A stretch of DNA of 64,000 nt from Cacajao melanocephalus (GCA_963573385.1 CAUYLG010017831.1:62001-126000), one strand, 5' to 3'; positions 48,111 through 61,126 are shown, counted from the stretch's first letter. A program made the numbers and translations. Notes: generated by a model from the letters alone, not told the origin.

Positions 48111-49279
48111 TTGAAAGCATTTATTTACAAGGAAACAAATATCCTCAGAAAGAAATTGAAATACGTTTTTAAAAATTTCCCCTGAGGAAACATTAGCCAT
48201 ACATAATGGTAAAGGCTCTTTCACACATAACAAACTTTCAAGGTTATATTCAGAGCACAAAAGAAGATTGTAACTGTAACTATTCCAAATTCATTTTCTG
48301 AATATGAAATAACTTCATTACCAAGACCTGAAAATAATAAAACCAATAAAGATTATAATTTTACTTATGAATATAGATACAAATATTCTAAAAGATTCTA
48401 CTAACAAATGAAATCTAGCATGATAAAGCTTTCTAGAAATGCACTATATGTACATAAAGCTATAATAATTTAGACCTGAAGTACTAGCATCAGAATACAA
48501 ATATATTAATCAAAAATAATTTTAAGAACTCAGAAACATGGCATCAGACCTAATATCAGTTATGAATGATTCATTGTTTTCATACTTAAAGTGTCTTAAT
48601 CTATATTATATACATCTATTACATATTAATAAGTATGCAGTATATATGTAATATTTTAAGTCAAATATACATATGATACATAAATGTGGCTTACAATGAA
48701 GCAAACTGACATTCAAAGTGTGGATATCTTTAATCTAAAAATAGATCTTAGAAAAACTCAAAAAATAATGTCTCTCAGTTACAATATCATTCAAAAAGGA
48801 AAATGGGAAATTTGAGAAGAAGAAATTCAAATGCCAATAGATACTTTAAAAAGTATAATTTAGGCAGTAATTCAATAGGTAATAGTTATGTTCTAACAAA
48901 TTCCCTTTGTTTTACAAAAAGAACAGTAACCAGTGTTGAGTTCATTTGAGGGGTAAAAGGTAAATACAATTAATAAACTTTTCGGAGATCCACAATATGC
49001 CAAAATCCTTAATATTAACCCAGACATTTTATTTAACGTTGGAAATATGAATGCTTTACATTCTTAGCATTGCTTGTTTGTGTTTTCTTTACATAGATAC
49101 TATTTTTAGCAAAGGAAATACATTAAAAATACTTTCAAATTTTCATTGCTCTTCCACCTAGGAGAAAACGGGGAGTCTGATGCATAGAAATGAGGTTTTC
49201 ATATTATTTTCCTTATGATAAATCTAAGAGATAACTCTGGTATCAGTTTGTCTCATCACATTTGGAAGGTGTTACATAC

Positions 49280-49383
49280 CTGCAAATAGCGGACCACTCG
49301 GCAAACCAGGTCAGGTGCCATGAAGTCTCCAGTGAATCGCCAAATAATATCTGTCAGAATGTTGACCAGTCCTGTGAAAGAAT
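49280..49383 (-). CDS. NPSR1: NPSR1 exon 3 (end of TM2, ECL1, start of TM3)
   Basis: The exon is 104 bp. It starts with the last two bases of Asp94 and ends on a codon boundary at Gln128. It encodes SFTGLVNILTDIIWRFTGDF and continues through MAPDLVCRVVRYLQ. The region covers the extracellular half of TM2, extracellular loop 1, and the start of TM3 including Cys121. By class A precedent Cys121 pairs with Cys197 in ECL2. The acceptor is tttttgtcag and the donor is gtatgt. Codon 107 is ATT (Ile), the position of the human Asn107Ile variant rs324981, where Ile is the more responsive form. Position 115 is Met, where I recall human Thr. Being 104 bp, the exon cannot be skipped alone without a frameshift, but skipping exons 3 and 4 together (198 bp) would keep the frame. 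Confidence 0.97.
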
Positions 49384-49624
49384 CTGACAAAAACATACAA
49401 GTGCTTACATTCAGGTTTTTTTTCTCCCCCCTAAATTTGCAGCTAAGCCACAATAGAAATGAAATCCTGGGGAGGTTCATTTTTTTTTCCTTCCTGATGT
49501 ATCAGATGGCCACTGGGGAAAAGTAAAGCAAGGTAGGAGTTCTTTGACTTTTACCATTGGAGCTTGTTACCACTTAGATGTAACCACCTACGAAAAATTT
49601 TAGTAATTACTGAAGAGGTATCAT

Positions 49625-49905
49625 GCTAATCATCAACTTAAGTGTCCATCGACAGATGAATGGATAAAGAAAAGGTGGTACATATACATAATGGAGGACT
49701 ATTTGGCTATAACAAAGAATAAGATCCTGTCATTTGCAACAACATGGATGGAACAGGAGATCATGTGAAATTATTAATTAAGTGATATAAACCAGGCACA
49801 GAAAGACAAACATCACTTGTTCTCAAAATATCTCCTGTATCTCATAAATATGTAAACTTACTATGTACCCACAAAAATTTTTTTAAAATTAAAAAAAAAA
49901 ATCCC
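49625..49905 (+). repeat. L1M 3' end, sense
   Basis: agtgtccatcgacagatgaa, tggataaagaaaaggtggta, atggatggaacaggagatca and actatgtacccacaaaaatt, followed by an A-rich tail, are an old L1 3' end about 240 bp upstream of exon 3. Confidence 0.88.
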
Positions 49906-50349
49906 ACAGTGCTGCAGGGATTCTCTGCTGATTAATGGATAGGACTGGAACACAAGACTGGATAAGCAAGGATTCATTGACTTGGATCACTTTTTGGGGG
50001 CATGGGATATAACATCCTCTCAAGGACCCCAGAGGGAGGGCATACTTATTCCTAAGGTAGTTCTTAGAGGAATGGAAAAAGTGATGGTCCTCAGAAAAAT
50101 GGAAATGCTTGAGTTTCCCTGGTAGATACTAGAGAAAATAATGCAAAGGCTAAAGGAAGTGGGCATGCTGTAATGGATGTATTGAGAGAAGCCAAAAGAC
50201 CCATGAGAGAATTCTTTTCCTTGAGAGGGCTCAGAAGTCACCAGCATCATCAAGAAACTCAGTAATGGCTTCCATCTGCAATCCAGGGTGGATGGTAGGA
50301 GAGATAGTCGTAGAGCCAGGTCTTGCAAAACTATAGAAAGTATGTAGTG

Positions 50350-53300
50350 CAATGATTCCCCTAATCTTTTCTCAAAGGGTCCTATGCCTATTTATTTGAG
50401 TGACTGTACACCGGGGAAATGAAAATACTCAGACATTCTGAGGGTTTCATTAGGCACAGGGTCTGAATTAACATAAAATCCAGAGACACAGACCGCTATT
50501 AGAGTGAAATCTATGGGGCCAAGTAATAAATAAAATCCTGGCTACAGCAAAATGGTCCACTAGGTCTGCATTCCTTTCCATTAGTCATTCCCTCATCCCC
50601 TAAATGTTTAACTGGGATTGATCTGCTTGGCAGTTGAAGGAACCCCATATTGGTTTTCCCATCATAGTAGGAAAGGCCAAGTAGAAGTCATCAGTTCACC
50701 AGTCTGGTCCCTGTAGAAACTGGATGGATCCTGGAGAATGAGTAGACTGCAGCAAGCTCAAACAAGCAGTAGCCCTGATTGTGGCTGTGGTTTTGGACAT
50801 AGTATCTTTGCTAGAGCAGGTTAATATGGCCTCAGGTAAATGGCATGCAGATATTCATTTGGCAAGAGTGTTCTTTACTAATCTGATCAGAAAAGAAGAT
50901 CAGAGTTTGTATTCACATGAAACAGATAATAATATTCATTTTTTGCTTTCCCCAGGGCTATGTTCCCTCTTCGAATGCCTGTCATAATAAGGTCTGAAGA
51001 GAGCTCAACCATCTGAACATTCTGTAGAATATCACATTGATCCATTTACACCAAAGACATCATTAAGAGTCAACAAGAAATGTTTAATCCATTAGAGAAG
51101 TTAGTAGGACACATACACTCTGCAAAGTGGGAGATAAACCCTGTGAAAATTCAGGAACATGACACATTGGTAAGGTTTTTAGCAGTTTGGTAGTGAAAGG
51201 CTGCTAGAATACCTCCCCCCACCCCACCACTGCATTTTCAAGTAAAAGTTAAATTGCTGTATCTTACATTTCCAGTCTCAATAAATAAAGCAAGATACCT
51301 GGTATCTTTGTGTTTTGGTAGCAATACATTTCCTATCTAGGAATATTTTTCAGTCCCATATACTGAACTGCACAAAAGTCTCACAGCTTTGAGTGGGCCA
51401 GGAGCAAGAAAGGGTTCTGCATCATGTGTAGGCTACAGTATAAGCAACCCTATTACTCGGGGCATATGACCCAATGGTGCTGAATGTGTTAGTGGGAAAA
51501 GATACAGTTTGGAGTTGATGGATGCCCAAGTGAAAGAATCAGAATGCAGGTCCCTAGGGCTGTGAAGCAATGCCATGCCATTTTCAGTATAAAGTTTAAA
51601 CCTTTTGAGAAACTGTTTCTAGAATGTTGCTGAGCCTTGGTCAAGATGGAATGTTGATAATGGGACACCAAATGTATTTGGAACTGACTATTACGAGCTA
51701 GATTATTGCTGATGCACTAAGTCATACACTCAGACAAGTCCCACAGCCTTCCACTAGAAAATGGAAATGGCACATCTGGGATCAAACCCTTATGGGACTA
51801 GTTTGGCACAGGAAGCTGCATGAGCAGGTAGCACAGATGCCCCCGTGTCATCCACCAGGGTTGAACCAGTGCCCTTGCATAGCTCACACTTATGGCTATC
51901 TGGGGGGTTCTCTATGACTAGCTGAAAGGGAGGTAAAGGGCCAATATTGGTTGACAATGGGTTAGTTCACTATGTAGCTGTAAAGCAAAAATAGATGGTC
52001 ACTGAAGTGTAGCTGCATTATGGGGTAGCCTTGGAAGACAGTGGAGAAGGAAGTTCTTTTCAATGAATGAAGCTGCAAGCAGTGCATATGGTTATCTACT
52101 TTGTGCAGAAGAAAAAATAGCCTAACATATGAATATATGTATAGATTTCTGCACAGTAGCCAATAGTTTAGCTATGTGGACAGGGACCTGAATAAAAGGG
52201 ACTTGGAGATGAGAGACGAGTATGAGACAGAGGCATGTGGTTGGGATTATGGGAGTGGGCACAATGTGTGAAGATTTTTGTGTCATGCATTTGACATTAA
52301 TTGGGAAGCACCAAGTACATAAGAAGCACTAAAAAAACAAAGAGGCAAGGTAACCTGTCCAGTTGACATTATCCAGGCTTTGTCATCAGATAAAGTACTG
52401 GTATGATGGGCACATGAATAGAGTGGCCACAGTGGCAAAGAGCAACACTACTCATTAGCCAATACAATGGACTACCAATTCTCCTGGCCAATCTAGCTAC
52501 TGCTGATTTTGAATGTCCAACTTGCTAACAAGAGAGAGCAACACTAAGCCCTCAATAGGTTACTAGTTCTTCAGGAGATCAACTGGTTGCTTTGTGGCAA
52601 GTTGACTACATTGGGCGCCTTCTGTCCTGCAGCAGCCAGCTGTCCATCCTTCCAATGATGCACTTATTCTGGGTGTAAGCTTTCCTTTCCTCATCTCTGA
52701 GTTGTAGTCAACACGACTATTCTCTGGGGGCTTTTAGATTACCAAACTAGAATGGAATTCCACACCATATAGTATCTGATCAGGGGACCCACTTAACAGT
52801 GAAGAGGGTGTAGGATTGGCTCATGATCCTAAAACCTACTGTTTGTATCACATACTACACCAGATAGAAGTAGCTGTACTTTTAGCACCCTAGAATGAAC
52901 TACTGAAGGAAGAGACGAAGTGCCAGGGTCCCATCCTTTAAAGTGCGGCCTATGTGTTAAATCAGAGGCCACTTCATGGTGTTGGGTCCCTAACAGAAGT
53001 ATACGTAGGTCTTAGAATCAAGGGGTAGAGGAAGGAATGGCCTCAGTTAACGTCACTCCCATTGACCCATGGAAGGGCTTCGCGCTTCTTCATCTGTACC
53101 TCTGTGCTCTTCAAGCTGGAGGTCCTGGTCACCAAAGGACTTGTACTTCGGCCAGGGAACATAGCAAAGGTCCCATTGAACTAAAAGTTATGGCTACCAC
53201 CAGGGCACTTTGGATGCTTTGTGTCTAGGGACTAGCAGGCAAGAAGAGGAGTCACCATCTTGGCAAGAGTGATTGGTGGTGACTAGCAGATGGAGGTAGG

Positions 53301-53600
53301 GCTGTGTTTACACAATGAGAAAGGCAGGCATATGGGGAGAACACAGGCAATTTGCTCGTAACTGTCAAGTTGTGATTGATGGCAGACAATTAGTGCATGG
53401 GGCCAGAGATGCTGAGCATCTTCAGCAGGCCCTCAACATAGGGTTGTTCAGATTATTTATCCTCTAGGGAGCCCTGCCCCTGCTGTGGTGGAGGGGTGAA
53501 GGGGGCTGAAATTGAGTATTATTGTCATGCAGACATACATCCTAGTTGCACAAAGACAAGGCTGTTGATTCTCTGGACTATCCGTGGGCTGTACCCATGG
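50350..53600 (+). mobile_element. ERVL-type internal region, degraded
   Basis: The best part is around 52330-53270: gcttgctaacaagagaga-like text, ggcaagttgactacattggg, cttattctgggtgtaagc, gggacccacttaacagtgaa, gaatcaaggggtagaggaag, cccattgaactaaaagttat. This resembles the integrase part of ERVL pol. All frames are interrupted by stops and shifts; nothing can be expressed. The left limit is uncertain, and 50350-51480 is assigned mainly by position. No paired LTRs are seen. Confidence 0.6.
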
Positions 53601-54039
53601 GTATTAAATTATTCAGCTCAGAATTCCAATCATGCCTCTGTTGAGAAACGCTGTTAGGCTGTTTGAGAGATTTGTTGTTTCTGTGCAATTCTAGTCAGAC
53701 AGAGAACTGGGCAGAACTCTGCTCAGAAATAGAGTATGCACTTGGCTGGGTTCAGGCTCTCAGAAAATCGAACGGCTGAAAAACAAAAGAAACTGCAACT
53801 TTGGGGATTAATCTAGGATACTCATAGTTTCATTTCCAATAGTTTATTTTTATTGCTGTGTTTCTGCTAAAGAGCAGTAGTAAAAATGGAAACTCACACT
53901 ATCATTTGGTTAATTGCTTTTTGAATATTGGAAAATGAGGTTTATTAACGTTAGAACAGAAGGAGCTCAGGGTATGGCATGCGACAAGTGCTGAGCTCAT
54001 GCTTGAATGAATTGCCATTGTGGTTTAAAAAGGCTTTTA

Positions 54040-54180
54040 AAAAATAAAACTTTTTATTTTGAAATAATTAGAGACTCAGAAGAAGTTACAATAAACAGTA
54101 CAGAAAGGTTTTTACATGCCTACCACACACCATCCCCCAATGGTGACACCTTACATAAGTCTAGGTAGACTTCATGGCTT
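54040..54180 (-). repeat. Old L1 3' end, antisense
   Basis: actttttattttgaaataat, gagactcagaagaagttaca and acagtacagaaaggttttta are the reverse complement of an L1M 3' end. Confidence 0.65.
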
Positions 54181-54269
54181 AAAAGAGAATTAGTGCTCTT
54201 AACCTGGCTTCTCTAGAACACAGAACATGATTGTGAGGGATGTTATTAAGCAGTTATATCCTTGACAAA

Positions 54270-54445
54270 GCTAAATAGTTAGAATCATTAACTTATTTAA
54301 TCTCACAACAAACTATGTGATAAAAATCTCAATTTTATAGATGAACAAAATAAGAGAGATTATAATATTTTAAGATTTCAGAGAAAGGGGTGAAGGTAGG
54401 CTTTAACCCATTCTGTAGATGTCAGCGTCTGATTGCCTTCCACAC
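54270..54445 (-). repeat. MIR SINE, antisense
   Basis: tttaatctcacaacaaacta, tttatagatgaacaaaataa and gctttaacccattctgtaga are antisense MIR core. Confidence 0.7.
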
Positions 54446-54679
54446 TGCCTTTTATTGTTTTCATTTATTTCTTTTTAGATTCTTTTCTCCTTTATTCCCT
54501 AGGCTAACGTGCCAACGTGAGCCCCTGTCTTCTTCTCATTTCCTCATTCCCTACTTTGGTTGCCCATTTTCTCTTTTGGCCCCTTCTATTTATAGGGCCG
54601 GACCATTCCACCCACAGAAGTTGCTTTAACTCCTTTAGAGAACTGGGGAGATCAATTTCCCCTTTTTGTATCTTATTTT

Positions 54680-54888
54680 GGAGAGAAGGGGGACAGGGTA
54701 TCGCTGTCACTCAGGCTGGAATGCATTGCTGTGATCATGGCTTACTACAGCCTCGACTTCCCAGGATCAAGTGATGCTTCTGCCTCAGTCTCCTGAGTAA
54801 TTGCGAACAGTACACGCCACCACACCCAGCTAACTTTTACTTTTTAAAAATTTTCGTAGCGATTATAGGTGTGAGCCACTGCATCTCT
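54680..54888 (-). mobile_element. Alu SINE, antisense, internally deleted
   Basis: cagggtatcgctgtcactca to gattataggtgtgagccact. About 80 bp between the ttttcgtag and gattatagg segments of the left arm are missing. Old and diverged. Confidence 0.85.
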
Positions 54889-55545
54889 CCCTTTCTGCAT
54901 CTTCATTGTTAACAGAATAAAGTGTGAGTCCCACAGCTTAGCATAAAAGCCTTTCATGATTTGGCCTACTGCTACAGTTTGGATGTGTCTTCCAGAATTC
55001 ATGTGTTGGAAACTTAATTCCCAATGTGACAGTGGGGGCTAGTGGGAAGCATTTTGATTGAGCCCTCATGAATAGATTAATACTATTATGAAAAGCTAAG
55101 GGACTCATCCTGTCTTGCCCTTTGGCCTTCTGCCACGTGAGGATCCAGGCAGCATGCAGGGCATCATCTTGGAAGAAGAGAATGACCTCGCCGGACACTG
55201 AATCTTCTGGCACATGAATTTTAGACTTCCTAGCCTCCAGAACTGTGTCCTAATAAATTTCTGCTTATAAATTATACAGTCTCTGGTATTCTGTCATAGC
55301 AACACAGACTAAGACAACTACCTCTTGTCAGGTCCCCATGTGGGATTTCAATGTTGAACATCATATTGATCATACATTTTTGCTTCTAGATACATATTCC
55401 TCTGCTTGGAATAGCCTCCTTCCATTTTCCACCCTATTGAATTCCCATTGATCTTTCAACATCTAGCTGATGTCCCATGTTCCAAAAGCTTTCCTTGACT
55501 TTTCACATGGGATGGTTTACCATACAAAGTTATGTGACCTTCCCA
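54889..55545 (-). repeat. L2 LINE, antisense, split by a MaLR LTR
   Basis: aaaagcctttcatgatttgg on the left and attcctctgcttggaatagc, tctttcaacatctagctgat, gctttccttgacttttcaca on the right join as one L2 when 54970-55316 is removed. Confidence 0.75.
54970..55316 (+). mobile_element. MaLR (MLT1-type) solo LTR
   Basis: From TGCTACAGTTTGGATGTG to aacacagactaagaca, 347 bp. Flanks CCTAC and ACTAC match at four of five bases, in keeping with an old 5-bp duplication. It is inserted in an L2. Confidence 0.88.
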
Positions 55546-56739
55546 GTCTTTTGCCTGTCTGTATTTTCTGTTATTTTTCTACAGTTAACAACAAAAAGCA
55601 CTGGCAAGGACATGGGATCTATAATCAAAAGTGTCAGAAGCTTGGAGAGGAAAAATCCCATGACTGTTCTAAGCTATAAGAGAAGTCCTTACTTAGAAGA
55701 TCAGACGTGAGCAGTCATTGAGGGCTGTGGGTTGTGACTGATCAAATAGGAATGCCATGAAGATTTTCCTGGCACAAATGGATTGGATGAATGAATGGAA
55801 TGGACTTGGGAATTACTTGGATATTCTCTTTTGGCTTACTAATTCCTTAATTTTTTAAAAAAGGAAAGATTATCTTATGTTTCACTAGATCCAAGTGCTT
55901 ATGTAAATAACAATAATCTATTCTGTTAGAATCTATTTTTGCCCTGGAGCTCAATCTCAAATAAGCCTATTTCTGAAAGTAGATTATCAGTGGAACTATG
56001 CCACTGCATTTTTTAGTTGCTATTAAGCAAATGACGCTCAATGCTGATCAGTAAAAAGCTATTTAGTTACCTAAGTAATTGAGTACATTGCAAATAAACT
56101 GCTCCTAAATGATAATGAACAAGACCTTGGGAACAAAGGATACACTTTAAAGGCTTAATCAGCTCCATGTATTATTCTTGCTTTTAAAAATTTGTTCTGT
56201 GAAAGATCTTAGGAAACTTTTATACTCAGAAAAGCCAAAGTAGACTTATAACAGGCTTTATTGTCCTTTGAGTGTTTTTGTAAACATGAATGGGGGTTCC
56301 CAGTTAGAGCAGATGTAGGTGGACTGGGAAGAAGTCAAGAATGAGGCAATAGCTGAGCTTTTCAGTGAGGATTGGTCAAGTGAGAAGGGAATGTAGAATA
56401 CTGATTCTAGGCACAGATGACAGCATGAACAGTTATGGAGATGAGAAATTACTTGGCTTGTGTATATTAAACATCAGTTTGTTGTTGCTGAAGCCTAAAA
56501 GGGAGCTAAGAAGTAGCAAAAATAGGTCTGCAGAAACAAGAAGAATCCAGACTTTTAGAGCGTCATATGCCAGTTAAAAGAGGTTGTAATGTTTTTTATA
56601 CTATGAGAGTTGTTGAAGGTTTATATCCTCAAACATGTATTTTAAATAGATTTCTTTAGTTGCTGCAGGGAGGATCAATTTGTTAGGTCCAATACTGGAA
56701 TTAATTACCATTTAAATTATGAAACTATGCAGACGTTCA

Positions 56740-57030
56740 AAGAAGAAATGTATGTTAAATGACAGTAGGACTATAGACAGGATATACATTGTAAAGCCCA
56801 GGTCAACATTAAAAGAAATAGAAAAAGAGGCATAATTAATAAGTTGATAGTGGAGACAAAATGAAATCATAAAAAGCTCAATTAATCCAGGCTGAAATAA
56901 AAAGAAAAAAGGAACAAAAATATGGATGGAACAAATAAAAGCAACAAACCAGTGGTAGGTAGATTTCAATCCAAACACATCAATAATAACATTACATGTA
57001 AATTGCCCGAAACCCCAATTAAAACGCAAA
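56740..57030 (+). repeat. Old L1 ORF2 start, sense
   Basis: atggatggaacaaataaaag, tagatttcaatccaaacaca and caataataacattacatgta follow the old L1 ORF2 5' series. Confidence 0.6.
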
Positions 57031-57867
57031 CTCGTTAACTTTTCATATTAATGATCTTCTCCTCCTCTATTCTCACTCACTTGATGGCACAACTATCTAC
57101 TAGGGGCACCCAAGCCAGGAACCCATAATACATAGACTCTTCCCTCTACCTCACATGCAGAACATTTTACTATTCAGTCACCAAATCCTCCTTATTTTAC
57201 CTTATTAAGTGATCTCAAATTGGAATCCTCTCTGTATTCTTACTATTATTTGTCATACTTTAGGCGCTGATGATTTCTTTGTTGAATTTCTGCAGTTTTC
57301 TAACTAATCTAAATGGTAATTCCAGTGCTGGACCTGCCAAATTGATCCTCCCTGCAGCAACTAAAGACTATTAGATGTTTTATATAATATTATACAAATT
57401 CCCCTATATTGTGACGACTTATACATTCAAATCCCTCATAAACTTTGTGTTATTGTTATCAGATGTTTCAATTTTCCATGGGTTATAAATCCCACTGCTA
57501 TAATTTTGCTTCAAGTAGTCAATTACATTTTAGAGTTATTTAAAATTAAGCAAAATGTGTTTTTAAATATTAATCCTTATTTTTACTATTTTCAGAGCTC
57601 TTCATATATTCATGTAGATACAATTTCTGGTCTGGTTTCACATTCATTCTGTCAGAAGAACGTTCTTTAATGTCTATTAAAGTATAGGTCTGCTGGTAAG
57701 GAATTCTCCCATTACAAAAATTTTGAATAGTCTTTATTGTACCTTCATTTTAAACAGGTATTCTAGACGTAGAATTCTGGATGATAGTTGTCCCTCCCAG
57801 TTGGCTTTAAAGATATGTATTATCTTCTGGCTTTAATTGCTTGAGACAAGAAGTCAGCTATAATTCT

Positions 57868-58165
57868 TGTTTTTTCTTCTTTATATTAATTTAATTTTCT
57901 TTAATTTGTAAGTTAACAACATAAGCATATATATATTCATGGCGCTACAGGGTGATGTCTCAATATATATAGTTATCAGATCAGGATGACTGGCATATCT
58001 ATTATCTCTAGCATTTATCATTTTTTATGTTAGGATCATTCAATATTCTTCTAGTTATTTGAAACCATATGTTATTGTTAACTATAGTAATCCTACAGTG
58101 ATAAGGAACACTAGAACTTATTCCAGTTCTATCTAGCTGTAATTTTGTATTCTTTAAAAATTTTT
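57868..58165 (-). repeat. L1 3' end, antisense, inside HAL1
   Basis: attcatggcgctacagggtg, gtgatgtctcaatatatata, ttgttaactatagtaatcct and actagaacttattccagttc are the reverse complement of an L1 3' UTR. Confidence 0.6.
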
Positions 58166-58595
58166 CTGATTTAATGTGTTCATGTATTTTTCCACTGGTT
58201 TCCTTCAATTTCCTCTTTACCTTTATTTGGTACTTTGAATAAGTTATGTCTACCTTTTTAAAATTTGTTCTGCTTCAGGTTATTTAATAATTATGGATCT
58301 ATGGTTTGATGCTTTCATTATTTTTGGAGAATTCTAGCTATTATTCAGAGATTTCTTTTGTCCACTCTCTCTTCTCCTTGTGTAACTTCAATGGCATATA
58401 TTTTAGACTATTTGATATTGTCCCATAGTTCTTAAATGCATTGTTCCCCCCACCCCCTTTCTTTGTATTTTTCTTATTTATTTTCACTTTGGGCAATTTT
58501 TATTGATCTATCTTCAAATTACCTAATTATTCCTCTGGGTATGTAAAGTCTATGATTCCTAGAATTAATTCTGTGAATTGCTACTGTGATTCCCG

Positions 58596-58609
58596 CCCCC
58601 CCCCCCCAC
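58596..58609. repeat. Poly-C run
   Basis: About a dozen consecutive C within an AT-rich region, likely length-polymorphic. Confidence 0.9.
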
Positions 58610-58729
58610 ATTTCTACTTGAATCATGCTTATAGTTTTTATCTTTCTGTGAAATCATTCAACCGTTCATCTATGTTGTCCACTTTATCCCCTGGAATATT
58701 TAACCTATGAATCATAGTTATTTAGTAGG

Positions 58730-59590
58730 GAGAATTTTTAAAGCATTCATTTTGAAATCATTTAAGACTCATATTAAAGTTGCAAAAATAAGACAGAAGT
58801 TTCCCACGTATACTTTACCTGGTCGGTATCCGTATAATGATGAAAACCAGGAAATGGACATTGGTATAATACTGTTAACTACAGAATTATTTGGACATCA
58901 CCAATTGTTACAAGCATTTTATATATCTATGAAATTTAATCTCATACATATAAGGTCATGTCACTAACACCACAGTCTGGATAGAGAACTACAACTATCA
59001 AGAAACTCCCTTGTGCTATCCCTTTATAGCCAAACTCCCTACTCACCCCTATTTCCTAGCAAACACTATCTGTTCTTTATCATTAGAGTTTTGCCAATGC
59101 CTTTGAAAGTCTTCTAAGGTCTGTGTATCATTTGTTTGTTCTTTCTTGTTGCCAAATAGTGTTAAATTGTATAAATGTATCACAATATGTTTATCTATTC
59201 ACTTACTGAAATATATTTGGGTTGTTTTCAGTTTTTAGTTATTTCAAACAAGGCTGATACAAACATTCATGTACAGGTTTTTGTGTGAACATAAGTTTTC
59301 ATTTCTCTAGGATAAATACTCAGGAGTGGAATTGTTGGGCCACAGAGTAAGTAAATACATGTTTAGCTTTAAAAAACTGCCTAGCAGTTTTCCAGTGTTG
59401 CTGCACCACTGTGTACTTCCATCAACAATGTATGAGAGAGACTGTGGTTCTAGGTACTTGTCAGCACTCAGGACTGTCAGTGTGTTTTGTTTTAGTTGTT
59501 TTACTAAGTATGTAGTGATGTTTCATCATGGCTTTACTTTGCATTTCTCTAATGACTAATGATGTTGAACATCTTTTTCTCAATTTGTTC
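58730..59590 (-). repeat. L1M 3' half, antisense
   Basis: ttcattttgaaatcatttaa, ggaaatggacattggtataa, gtacaggtttttgtgtgaac, gcaccactgtgtacttccat and ctttgcatttctctaatgac give an ordered antisense L1. Confidence 0.82.
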
Positions 59591-59593
59591 ATT

Positions 59594-60295
59594 TTTCTTT
59601 TCTTTTTTTTTTTTTTTAGAAATGATTTCAACTTTAATTTAGATTCGGGGGTACATGTGCAGGCTTGTATATTGCATGATGCTGAGGTTTGGGGTATGAT
59701 TGATCCCATTACACAGGTACTGAGAATAGTGCTCAGTAGCTAGTTTTTTTGTCTCTTGCTCTGGTTCTTTCTATCTCTATGTCCATGTGTATCCAAGTTT
59801 TAGTTCCCACTTATAAGTGAGAACATGCAGCATTTGGTTTTCTGTTTCTGTGTCAATTCACTTAGAATAATGGCCGCCAGATGCATCCATGTTGCAGTAA
59901 AGGATATGATGTCATTCTTTTTATGGCTGCATAGTATTCCATAGTGTGTACGTACTACATTTTCTTTATCCAATCCATTGATTGGCATTTAGGTTGATTC
60001 CATGTCTTTGCTATGATGAATATACATAGTGCTATGATGAACATATGAGTGCATGTGTCCTTTTGGCATAACAATTTGTTTTTGTTTGGGCATATATCCA
60101 GTAATGGGATTACTAAGACAAATGCTAGGTAAGTTTTTTGAGAACTCTCCATACTGCTTCCAACAGTGGATGAAGTAATTTACATTTCCATCATCAGTGT
60201 ATAAGCTGTTGAACATTTTTAAAAGTGCTTTTTTGCCATCCATATATCCCCTTTCATGAAGTAGTTTTAATGTCTTTTTCCTATTCATTGTAATT
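59594..60295 (-). mobile_element. Primate-type L1 3' end, antisense
   Basis: It begins with the reverse-complemented poly-A (a T run with a C). It continues gggggtacatgtgcaggctt, cttataagtgagaacatgca, tggctgcatagtattccata, gggcatatatccagtaatgg. This is the youngest of the nested L1s here. Confidence 0.9.
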
Positions 60296-61120
60296 ATTTT
60301 ATTTAAAGTCCCTGTCTAATAGTTCCAACATTGGAGTCATGTCTCTGGCTCTGTTGATTGCTTTGGCTTTTAACAGTGGGTTGCATTCTCTTTTTAAGTC
60401 TCATACATTTCGATTAAATGGAAAACATTATGTGTAGAAGATCATCAAATATTGAGATACATAGTATTTATGCCTGGAAATGAGCACACTTCTTTAAGGT
60501 TGTTAGAGTGGGGTGTGAAATCAATCTACTTAGGAGTCTAGCTAGACTTGAGTTTTGCTGTTAGTAGGATCATCCTCAGCCTCCTATGGGCTTCAAATTT
60601 TTCTTTGGATTTTCTATTAACGTAGTAGTTGAAGTGCTGAAGGATTTTAATGCCCCACTTTCTGCTTTCAGCTGCACCTGTTTTGCTGTAATACTGCTAC
60701 TGCTTGTTACTCAATGCTTGCTAAACTGGTGGTTGTAGGGCCTCTCTTTTGTCCCAGTTCAGCCACAGACCCATACAGGCCTGTGTGCCTGGGCCTTAAG
60801 GGTGGGGCATTATCAGTGTTCCAGTTCCTTCTCTCCATGAAAAACTCCTGCCTTTTATCTGTGGTGGGTGTGGCATACGAGAGCGTTTCATGCCCTTCTC
60901 TAGAAGTAGGAGACGTCCAATGGTATTGGTGATGCCACTTCTGGCCTCTGTCCCCAAGGGACAGGGTTTTCTCAGTCATTTATCTGCCTTTATTGGTGCT
61001 CTGGTGGGGCAACAGCGTTTGGTCCCCTACTGGCTTCAGGTTTTCATTTGGGGAAGTGTCTAGGAAGGTGCTTAGTATTTCATACCTTTCTTGTAGGCAT
61101 GGTCTAAACTCTCCTGCATA
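60296..61120 (-). repeat. Old L1M/HAL1, antisense, second part
   Basis: aaagtccctgtctaatagtt, ccaacattggagtcatgtct and the following G-rich text continue the element of 57600-58690. Confidence 0.55.
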
Positions 61121-61126
61121 ATTGCA

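Larger units (their letters stand above)
33543..49279 (-). other. NPSR1: NPSR1 intron 3
   Basis: At 15.7 kb this is the longest complete intron here and the richest in nested mobile elements (about 33780-34260 and 35330-46600). I recognise nothing in 34270-35310, 35702-36060, 37970-38160 and 46650-47580. The AT-rich 48110-49250 has weak similarity to old L1 ORF2 (for example near 48340-48560) but nothing firm. Confidence 0.8.
57600..58690 (-). repeat. Old L1M/HAL1, antisense, first part
   Basis: gtataggtctgctggtaagg, attctagacgtagaattctg, tatcttctggctttaattgc and tttttggagaattctagcta are the antisense L1M/HAL1 5' series. Interrupted by another L1 3' end at about 57868-58165. Confidence 0.65.

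Noticed and set aside
54504..54774. Frames around the deleted Alu at 54.6 kb
   Set aside because: They run partly through the Alu and have no independent support.
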